Assembly: GCA_018882625.1 (NCBI GenBank)
Contig: VERO01000131.1
Location: forward strand, 1 to 6,608
Length of the DNA: 6,608 nt
Reading direction: 5' to 3'
Source of the DNA: Phycisphaerales bacterium
Lineage (GTDB): Bacteria; Planctomycetota; Phycisphaerae; Phycisphaerales; SM1A02
Shown here: in pieces, positions 1 to 5,671 of the stretch
How the letters are laid out: the number at the start of each line of letters is the position of its first letter
Numbering within the stretch: position 1 is the first letter of the stretch
The notes under the pieces: model-generated
Seen by the model: only the letters and a program-made list of their open reading frames with translations
What the model was told of the DNA's origin: nothing
Databases searched by the model: none
Program-made: the position numbers and the translations under genes

Positions 1-46
1 GCCGTGAAGAGGACTGTCCGCGGGGCATCCTGCCTCGACGCATGCA

Positions 47-77
47 TTGCGCGCAGGCTAGCGGCGGCAGATACGAT
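47..77 (+). promoter_or_regulatory. Candidate aspS promoter (weak)
   Basis: TTGCGC at 47-52 and TACGAT at 72-77 are separated by 19 bases and resemble a poor sigma70 -35/-10 pair. Transcription would start near 84, giving a leader of about 15 bases that still contains the GAGG at 90-93. The -35 matches consensus at only three positions and the spacer is long, so this is a guess. Nothing else is recognisable in positions 1-98, and no upstream gene end can be assigned. Confidence 0.3.
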
Positions 78-89
78 CCGCCGCCCCCC

Positions 90-93
90 GAGG
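90..93 (+). promoter_or_regulatory. Shine-Dalgarno of aspS, decides the start
   Basis: GAGG ends 5 bases before the ATG at 99. It supports that start over the upstream in-frame ATG at 42, which has no comparable motif. Confidence 0.6.
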
Positions 94-98
94 ACCAC

Positions 99-1898
99 AT
101 GCTCAAGCGGACCCACTTCTGCGGCGCGATGCGCCCAGCGCACGCCGGACAGACCGTCACCCTTTGCGGCTGGGTCAACACCTACCGCGACCAGGGGCGA
201 GGGCTCCTGTTCATCGACCTCCGCGACAAGGAGGGCCTCTGCCAGATCGTCTTCGACCTCGAGTCGAGCGCGCCGGACATCGTCAGCGCCGCGAAGGCGC
301 TGCGTCGCGAGGACGTGATCGCCGTGCGCGGCTCGATGCGCATCCGCGCCGGCGACCCCAACCCGAAGCTGGCCACCGGCGAGGTCGAGATGGTCGTCGC
401 GGATCTCGAGGTGCTCAACAAGGCCGAGACGCCGCCCATCCTGCCCGACGAGCACGAGGCGGAGAAGATCGGCGAGGAGACGCGCCTCCGCTACCGGTAC
501 ATCGACCTGCGACGTCCGCGCATGCAGCACATCCTGCGCACGCGCTCGCGCATCACCAAGTTCGCGCGCGACTACTTCCAGGGCAACGGGTTCCTGGAGA
601 TCGAGACTCCGCTGCTCATCAAGAGCACGCCCGAGGGCGCGCGCGACTTCGTCGTGCCCAGCCGCATCTACCCGGGGATGTGGTACGCGCTCCCGCAGAG
701 CCCGCAGCTCTTCAAGCAGATCCTCATGGTCGCGGGCTGCGACCGCTACATGCAGATCTGCAAGTGCCTGCGCGACGAGGATCCGCGCGCGGACCGCCAG
801 GCGGAGTTCAGCCAGATCGACCTTGAGATGAGCTTCGTCGACCGCGAGGACGTGATGTCGATGATGGGCGGCTTCGCGAAGGGCCTCTGGGCCGAGCTCT
901 TCGGCATCGAGATCGGCGAGATCCCGCGCATGACGTGGGCGGAGGCGATGGAGACCTACGGCATCGACCGCCCCGACACGCGGTTCGGGCTGCCGATCCG
1001 CGACGTCAGCGCCATCGCGTCGCAGACATCGTTCCGCGTCTTCACCGAGGCGCTCGCCAAGCGAAGCCCATCGGGCCGCAGCGGAGTGGTCAAGGCGCTG
1101 CGCGTGCCGGGTGGTGCCGAGACGCTGACCCGCAAGGTCACCGACGGCTACTCGGAGTGGTCGAAGGGGTTCAAGGCCGGCGGCATCCCCAACGCGAAGT
1201 GGAACGGCACCGCGTTCGAGACCGGCATCGCCAAGTTCCTCGAGCCCGTGGCTGCGCCGCTGGCCGAGGCGCTCGGCCTCGAGGCCGGCGATGTCGTGCT
1301 CTTCGCGGCGGACACGTGGGAGATCGCCACGAAGGTGATGGGCGAGCTGCGCCTGAAGGTCGCGCACGACCTCAAGCTCATCCCCGAGGGCACATGGAAC
1401 TTCCTGTGGGTCGTCGACTTCCCGATGTTCGAGTGGGATGACGAGGGCAAGCGCTGGGTGGCGCTGCACCACCCCTTCACGAGCCCCAACCCAGACCAGT
1501 TCGGCATCCTCGAGACCGATCCGGGCGCGTGCCTCTCGGCGGGCTACGACCTGGTGCTCAACGGCAGCGAGATCGCAGGCGGATCGATCCGCATCCACCG
1601 CATGGACGTGCAGGAGCGGGTCTTTTCCCTGATCGGCCTCGACCGTGCGGAGGCGGAGGCGAAGTTCGGCTTCCTGCTGTCGGCGCTGCGCCATGGCGCG
1701 CCGCCGCACGGTGGCATCGCCTTCGGGCTCGACCGGCTCGTGATGCACATCGTCGGCACCGACAACATCCGGGACGTCATCGCGTTCCCGAAGACGCAGT
1801 CAGGCGGCGACCTCATGATCGAGGCGCCGGGAGCGATCTCGGACGAGCAGCTGAAGGAGCTGCACGTGCGTAACGTGCCGCCCCCGCAGAAGGTGTAG
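99..1898 (+). CDS. aspS: Aspartyl-tRNA synthetase, bacterial type, class IIb
   Basis: Charges tRNA(Asp) with aspartate in the cytoplasm, using ATP. The 599-residue product has the usual bacterial AspRS length and domain order. The N-terminal OB-fold anticodon-binding domain (about residues 1-110) includes GWVNTYRDQGRG and FIDLRDKEGLCQIVFD. Next come the class II catalytic core with ETPLL and STPEGARDF, QLFKQ at 203-207 and motif 2 RDEDPRADRQAEF at 225-237. A bacterial GAD insertion lies at roughly 312-420 (KALRVPGG). Motif 3 has FGLDR ending at Arg546. All expected catalytic residues appear present. The ATG at 99 is preferred over an in-frame ATG at 42 because family homology begins at MLKRTHFCG and a GAGG lies 5 bases upstream. 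The frame is open to the left edge, so an upstream start is not formally excluded. It is convergent with trxB. Whether it also charges tRNA(Asn) cannot be settled here: a Gln (residue 32) sits where Pseudomonas aeruginosa has His31. Identity is very secure. Confidence 0.98.
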   Translation: MLKRTHFCGAMRPAHAGQTVTLCGWVNTYRDQGRGLLFIDLRDKEGLCQIVFDLESSAPDIVSAAKALRREDVIAVRGSMRIRAGDPNPKLATGEVEMVVADLEVLNKAETPPILPDEHEAEKIGEETRLRYRYIDLRRPRMQHILRTRSRITKFARDYFQGNGFLEIETPLLIKSTPEGARDFVVPSRIYPGMWYALPQSPQLFKQILMVAGCDRYMQICKCLRDEDPRADRQAEFSQIDLEMSFVDREDVMSMMGGFAKGLWAELFGIEIGEIPRMTWAEAMETYGIDRPDTRFGLPIRDVSAIASQTSFRVFTEALAKRSPSGRSGVVKALRVPGGAETLTRKVTDGYSEWSKGFKAGGIPNAKWNGTAFETGIAKFLEPVAAPLAEALGLEAGDVVLFAADTWEIATKVMGELRLKVAHDLKLIPEGTWNFLWVVDFPMFEWDDEGKRWVALHHPFTSPNPDQFGILETDPGACLSAGYDLVLNGSEIAGGSIRIHRMDVQERVFSLIGLDRAEAEAKFGFLLSALRHGAPPHGGIAFGLDRLVMHIVGTDNIRDVIAFPKTQSGGDLMIEAPGAISDEQLKELHVRNVPPPQKV

Positions 1899-1906
1899 GC
1901 ACCCAC

Positions 1907-1920
1907 CGGCCAGCGGCCAG
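1907..1920. repeat. Tandem 7-mer in the convergent aspS/trxB spacer
   Basis: CGGCCAG occurs twice back to back, at 1907-1913 and 1914-1920, immediately after the aspS stop. The repeat can form a small GGCC-AGC-GGCC hairpin followed by only two T residues. It is too weak to call an intrinsic terminator. The rest of the 70-base spacer (1899-1968) shows only another 4-bp stem, CGGG/CCCG at 1927-1937. Termination of both convergent genes may therefore depend on Rho or on structures I cannot evaluate by eye. Confidence 0.5.
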
Positions 1921-1968
1921 TTCCCCCGGGCATCCCGCGCACCGCAGGGCCACAGGGACCGGCGCGAG

Positions 1969-2955
1969 CTAATGGATGCCCTGCGCGCCGAGCCAGCGCT
2001 CGCACTCGAGCGCGGCCTGGCATCCCATGCCTGCGGCGGTGATCGCCTGCCTGTAGTGGGCGTCGGCGACGTCCCCCGCCGCGAACACACCGGCGATGTT
2101 GGTGGCGCTCGAGCGCGTGCGCAGCGACACGTAGCCCGCATCATCGAGCTCGATGCCTGCTCCCTTGAGGAACCCGGTCGCGGGCGAGTGCCCGATCGCC
2201 ACAAAGAGCCCGCCCACATCCATGGTCGACCGCGCGCCCGTCACGGTGTCCTCCAGCTCGAGGCCTGTGATGCGCTCGTCCCCGAGCACCGACGCCACGC
2301 GCGTGTTCCACATCACCTCGGCGTTGGGCTGCGACATGAACCGCTGCTGCATCGCCTTCGATGCGCGCAGCGACTCGCGCCGGTGGATCACCACCACCTT
2401 GGACGCGAACTTGGTGAGGTACGTCGCCTCCTCCATGGCCGTGTCGCCGCCGCCGACCACCGCGAGCACCTTGCCGCGGTACACCGGCAGCGCACCGTCG
2501 CACACCGCGCACGCGCTGACGCCGCCGCCCGACTGGGCCAGTCGCAGCTCGTTCGGCACGCCGAGCCAGTTCGCGGTGGCGCCGGTGGCGATGATGACCG
2601 AGTGCGTGTGCACCGTGCGACCCTCCGAGGTCTTCAGCGCGAAGGGACGGGACGCGAAGTCGCAGGACACCACGTCCTCGTCGGCGATGCGCGTGCCGAA
2701 GCGCTCGGCCTGCGCCCGGAAGTGCTGCATGAGCTCCGGACCCGTCACGCCATGCGGGAATCCCGGATAGTTCTCCACCTCCGTCGTGAGCATCAGCTGC
2801 CCGCCCGGAAGCACCGGAGCCGGATCCGAGCGAGGCACGCCGACGATGCACAGCGGATTGAGGTTGGCACGGGCCGCATAGATGGCGGCGGTCCAGCCCG
2901 CCGGGCCGGATCCGATGATGACGACCCGTTCGACCGTGGAGTCCGCGGCGCTCAC
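1969..2955 (-). CDS. trxB: Thioredoxin reductase (NADPH, FAD)
   Basis: Cytoplasmic flavoenzyme that passes electrons from NADPH through FAD and a redox-active cysteine pair to thioredoxin. The 328-residue length is normal for low-molecular-weight TrxR. Domains in order: N-terminal FAD-binding GSGPAG (15-20); GGQL and TEVENYPGF (about 51-67); ATG of the first FAD domain (123-125); active-site C149-A-V-C152-D-G; NADPH loop GGGDTAMEE (168-176); HRRESLRASK (191-200), whose arginines fit NADPH rather than NADH; and C-terminal FAD motif AAGDVAD (292-298). The central Thr/Ala of the common CATC site is Val here, a mild change. A loop at 40-50 is longer than in E. coli, as in several other TrxR lineages. 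It starts with GTG, which overlaps the TGA of the upstream gene by 4 bases (GTGA). An AGGGGA 7 bases before the GTG supports the start and suggests translational coupling. It is the promoter-distal gene of a two-gene minus-strand operon. Confidence 0.96.
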   Translation of the reverse strand: MSAADSTVERVVIIGSGPAGWTAAIYAARANLNPLCIVGVPRSDPAPVLPGGQLMLTTEVENYPGFPHGVTGPELMQHFRAQAERFGTRIADEDVVSCDFASRPFALKTSEGRTVHTHSVIIATGATANWLGVPNELRLAQSGGGVSACAVCDGALPVYRGKVLAVVGGGDTAMEEATYLTKFASKVVVIHRRESLRASKAMQQRFMSQPNAEVMWNTRVASVLGDERITGLELEDTVTGARSTMDVGGLFVAIGHSPATGFLKGAGIELDDAGYVSLRTRSSATNIAGVFAAGDVADAHYRQAITAAGMGCQAALECERWLGAQGIH

Positions 2956-4493
2956 TGGATCATCCCCTGCTCCCGGGCGAGCGCCCGCAGCGGAGGCCAG
3001 ACGAGGATGTCGCCGGCGGACCCGTCGTCGGCATGGTTCGTGCCGCCGCCGTCCTCATGGTCCGAGCCGCGCGACCAGAGCATGCAACCCTTCACCTTGA
3101 CGCGACCGACCGGCGTGTCGATGGTCTCCACCGATGCGCCAAGTTCGCGGAACCCGAGGCGGCCGCCCTTCTTGTCGAAGGGATCGAAGTCGAAGCGCTT
3201 GTTGGCGAAGACGGCATAGGCGCGCTCGATGTCTCGCGGCCAGCTCTTGCGGAACTCGAGGTAGTAGCCGCAGAGGCCGGCGCTGGTCGCCGTGCCGTTG
3301 ATCTGCACCGCGAGCACCCAGCGCCACGTGAAGGCGCGCTCGATGTCGCGTATGAGCGACGTCACCGCCGCATAGCGCACGGGATTGGCGCGGGAGAACT
3401 CGGTTGGCGCAGACTGGAAGGGCGTGTACGGACGCACGTTCCAGCGCCTCCACCAGTCGTCGTAGATGTCCTGCAGCTTGTCGACGCTCGGGTCGAGGTC
3501 GGAGTGCAGCTCCGCCACCTGACGCCAGAGCCTTGAGGTGCCGAACCGGTCAAGCTTCCGGTCGCCCCCATGCTGCGCGGAGAGCACCGCCGCGAACCGG
3601 TCCAGGTCAGGCTTCCCGCGCTCCGAGAACACGCCCTTGAGGACAGCCTCGGCCACGAGGCGATCTCCCTCGGGCATCGCCAGGCGACGGAGCTTCTGGT
3701 TGTCTGTGGGCTTCAGGAACGGATACTCGTCGAGCGACAGCTTCTTGAGGAGCGGGACATTGAGCCCGTCAAGGTGGGTCCACAGCACGTCCCGGTGGAT
3801 GGACAGCGCCTGCGACAGCGCCTGCATCGCGAAGAGCTTCTCCTCCAGAAGCGGCTGCTCCACGAGCTGGCGCAGCACCCTCAGCCACGCCACACCCACG
3901 CCGAAGGCCTTGTCATGCTGGCCTTCGGCGCACAGGCGGTACATCTCCGCCGTGGCGTACACGCCCAGCGCACGGACCGCGTTGAAGTAGCCGAACCTGA
4001 TCTGCCCGAGCGCGTCGCCACCGCCGACGACCGTCGCCACTCCCGCGGTGCGCCAGGCCTCGGGTACCGATGCCGTGCCGTAGGGCATCGCGAACACAAG
4101 CGCGTCCTGCGACTTGACCATGGCCTCGCCGATGGCCGGATTGGCCTTTGACCAGGCGGAGAGCTTCGCCCAGTCGGGGGATCCTGGCCAGACGCTCGAG
4201 GCGTCGTACTGCGGACCCACCTCGGCGGGACAGGGAGTTGCCGCAACCACCGCACCGAGCACGGCCTGCGCGCTGCGGTTGCGCTCGCTCACCTTGAAGG
4301 GCTCGAGTCCGTTGAGGGCCTTGATGAGCTCCGCATCCTCGGCCTGCGACGCGGGCGCCGCGCCGCCTTGCGCGGAGGCGCGCGGGGCCACGGCAAGCAG
4401 GGCGAGGCAGGCGACGCATGCCGCGCACAGTCTGAGCACTGGAATGCCTGCCGCACACGCTGCGGCGGGATGGGATCGGGTCAGGCCACGCAT
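2952..4493 (-). CDS. Unrecognised secreted/periplasmic protein, 513 aa
   Basis: I do not recognise the family. A hydrophobic stretch (about 20-36) ends in an A-S-A site after residue 41, so a Sec signal peptide with export is likely. The h-region carries three closely spaced cysteines (23, 26, 29), but no clear lipobox. The mature part has only four cysteines (88, 188, 408, 470). Residues 165-335 look largely helical with charged and leucine-rich segments. A tryptophan-rich patch DDWWRRW lies at 345-351. The C-terminus (433-501) has FDFDPFDKKGGRLGF, WSRGSDHEDGGG and GDILVWPP, an Asp/Gly/His-rich layout that resembles planctomycete secreted-protein and pseudopilin-like tails (from memory, not searched). 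The ATG at 4493 has no Shine-Dalgarno and may be leaderless. An in-frame GTG at 4437-4439 would give a compact 23-residue signal peptide and is the main alternative start. Its stop overlaps the trxB start (GTGA). Gene reality is well supported by length, coupling and coherent features; function is unknown. Confidence 0.88.
   Translation of the reverse strand: MRGLTRSHPAAACAAGIPVLRLCAACVACLALLAVAPRASAQGGAAPASQAEDAELIKALNGLEPFKVSERNRSAQAVLGAVVAATPCPAEVGPQYDASSVWPGSPDWAKLSAWSKANPAIGEAMVKSQDALVFAMPYGTASVPEAWRTAGVATVVGGGDALGQIRFGYFNAVRALGVYATAEMYRLCAEGQHDKAFGVGVAWLRVLRQLVEQPLLEEKLFAMQALSQALSIHRDVLWTHLDGLNVPLLKKLSLDEYPFLKPTDNQKLRRLAMPEGDRLVAEAVLKGVFSERGKPDLDRFAAVLSAQHGGDRKLDRFGTSRLWRQVAELHSDLDPSVDKLQDIYDDWWRRWNVRPYTPFQSAPTEFSRANPVRYAAVTSLIRDIERAFTWRWVLAVQINGTATSAGLCGYYLEFRKSWPRDIERAYAVFANKRFDFDPFDKKGGRLGFRELGASVETIDTPVGRVKVKGCMLWSRGSDHEDGGGTNHADDGSAGDILVWPPLRALAREQGMIQ
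2963..2968 (-). promoter_or_regulatory. Shine-Dalgarno of trxB inside the upstream gene
   Basis: On the minus strand AGGGGA lies 7 bases before the GTG start of trxB, within the last codons of the preceding gene. It supports the GTG start and coupled or independent initiation on the same transcript. Confidence 0.65.
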
Positions 4494-4502
4494 GGGGCGG
4501 CA

Positions 4503-4508
4503 AGGGTA
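4503..4508 (-). promoter_or_regulatory. Candidate -10 for the secreted-protein/trxB operon
   Basis: On the minus strand TACCCT, within GCTACCCT (4503-4510), is a 4-of-6 match to TATAAT. The expected transcript start near 4496 would lie about 3 bases before the ATG at 4493, implying a leaderless or nearly leaderless mRNA. This agrees with the lack of a Shine-Dalgarno. No -35 box of TTGACA type is visible. Confidence 0.35.
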
Positions 4509-4524
4509 GCACAGCGCGCCGGGC

Positions 4525-4530
4525 TACACT
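4525..4530 (+). promoter_or_regulatory. Candidate -10 for the ald-purD operon
   Basis: TACACT, within GCTACACT (4523-4530), is a 4-of-6 match to TATAAT. It would start transcription near 4537, leaving a leader of about 28 bases that contains the ald Shine-Dalgarno. A -35 element at the expected spacing is not recognisable (AAGGGT). The octamer is nearly identical to the one on the opposite strand 12 bases away, which strengthens both calls slightly. Confidence 0.35.
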
Positions 4531-4551
4531 CCCCCGCCCACCGCGTCGCGC

Positions 4552-4557
4552 AGGAGA
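4552..4557 (+). promoter_or_regulatory. Strong Shine-Dalgarno of ald
   Basis: AGGAGA lies 7 bases before the ATG at 4565. It is the best ribosome-binding site in the window and fixes the ald start. Confidence 0.85.
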
Positions 4558-4564
4558 TTCCACC

Positions 4565-5671
4565 ATGATCGTTGGCGTTCCCACTGAAGTGAAGACAGAC
4601 GAGTTCCGGGTCGGCATGAGGCCCGTTGGTGTCGAGATGCTGGTGCGGGATGGCCACACGGTTCTGGTGCAGGCCGGTGCCGGCCACGGCAGCGGCTTCA
4701 GCGACGAGCAGTACGCGGCAGCAGGTGCGCGCATGGTTCCGGACGCCAAGGGCGTGTGGTCGGGCGCGGACATGATCGTCAAGGTGAAGGAGCCGCAGCC
4801 CCAGGAGATCCCGATGATCCGCCCTGAGCAGCTGCTCTTCACCTACTTCCACTTCGCGGCAGACCGAGAGCTCACCGTGGGCTGCCTCGAGAGCCGGTGC
4901 ATCGCGGCCGCCTACGAGACACTCACCGACGATCACGGCCACCTTCCCCTGCTCACGCCCATGAGCGAGGTGGCGGGAAAGCTCTCCGTGCAGGAGGGCG
5001 CGAAGTACCTCGAGCGTCCCTTCGGCGGCGCAGGCGTCCTCCTCGGTGGCGTGCCCGGCGTGGCGCCCGGCCACGTGCTCGTCATCGGAGGCGGTGTCGT
5101 CGGCACGTGCGCCGCGCGAATGGCCGCGGGCCTCGGCGCCGATGTCGTGATCCTCGACGTCAGCATCGAGCGGCTGCGCTGGCTCAGCGAGGTGATGCCC
5201 GCCAACGTGAGCTGCGTCTTCAGCGATCCTCAGGCGATCCGCGAGCGCCTCGCGTGGGCCGACCTGATCGTGGGTGCCGTGCTGCTGCCCGGCGCGCGCG
5301 CGCCCAAGCTCATCCGCAAGCCGGACCTCGCGCACATCCGCCCGGGCTCGGTCATCGTCGATGTCGCGATCGACCAGGGCGGATGCGTCGAGACGGCGCG
5401 CGTCACGACCCACCGCAATCCCACGTATGTGGTGGATGGCGTTGTGCACTACTGCGTCGGGAACATGCCTGGCGCGGTGGCGCGCACCTCGACGCAGGCG
5501 CTCACCAACGCCACGCTTCCTTGGGTGCTCAAGCTGGCGCGCGTCGGCGCCGACCAGCTGGCGCGCATGGACCACCACTTCGCCAACGCGATCAACATGA
5601 CGCGCGGCACGCTCACCAACAGGGCCGTCGCCGAGGCCCATGACCTCGAGTTCGAGCCTCTTCCGGCATGA
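4565..5671 (+). CDS. ald: Alanine dehydrogenase (NAD-dependent)
   Basis: Catalyses reversible oxidative deamination of L-alanine to pyruvate and ammonia with NAD, in the cytoplasm. It serves alanine catabolism or, in reverse, ammonium assimilation and NADH reoxidation. The 368-residue length matches the family (about 370). Residues known to matter in Ald are in register: Arg15 in EFRVG, Lys75 in KVKEP, His96, and Asp270 in DVAIDQGG. The signature PMSEVAG is at 132-138. The NAD-binding fold has VIGGGVVGT (173-181) with Asp198 at the end of the second strand, favouring NAD over NADP. GAVLLPGARAPKL (237-249) and NMPGAVARTSTQALTNAT near the C-terminus are also typical. The usual RVA(L/I)TP is here RVGMRP, a modest variation near the N-terminus. 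A strong AGGAGA supports the ATG. The stop overlaps the purD start as ATGA, so the two are probably translationally coupled. It diverges from the secreted-protein operon. Confidence 0.97.
   Translation: MIVGVPTEVKTDEFRVGMRPVGVEMLVRDGHTVLVQAGAGHGSGFSDEQYAAAGARMVPDAKGVWSGADMIVKVKEPQPQEIPMIRPEQLLFTYFHFAADRELTVGCLESRCIAAAYETLTDDHGHLPLLTPMSEVAGKLSVQEGAKYLERPFGGAGVLLGGVPGVAPGHVLVIGGGVVGTCAARMAAGLGADVVILDVSIERLRWLSEVMPANVSCVFSDPQAIRERLAWADLIVGAVLLPGARAPKLIRKPDLAHIRPGSVIVDVAIDQGGCVETARVTTHRNPTYVVDGVVHYCVGNMPGAVARTSTQALTNATLPWVLKLARVGADQLARMDHHFANAINMTRGTLTNRAVAEAHDLEFEPLPA

Noticed and set aside
63..85. GC stem GGCGGC/GCCGCC with an 11-base loop before aspS
   Set aside because: It has no T run and overlaps the candidate -10, so it is neither a clear terminator nor a leader structure. 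Such short GC pairings are common at this base composition.
42..98. Upstream in-frame ATG as the aspS start
   Set aside because: The extra 19 residues are low-complexity and outside family homology. The ATG at 99 has GAGG at good spacing and begins the conserved N-terminus.
1972..3219. Plus-strand open frame of about 415 codons opposite trxB and the secreted-protein gene
   Set aside because: It is rich in Arg/His/Ala with no family motif, and it lies across two well-supported minus-strand genes. It is the usual antisense shadow of high-GC coding DNA.
5292..5303. Run of six GC dinucleotides inside ald (possible Z-DNA)
   Set aside because: It encodes conserved residues in GARAPK of the NAD-binding region, and codon bias explains it.
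4481..5641. Minus-strand open frame of about 386 codons opposite ald
   Set aside because: It mirrors ald codon structure, has biased Arg/Ala/His/Asp composition and no recognisable domain, and also crosses the divergent promoter region.
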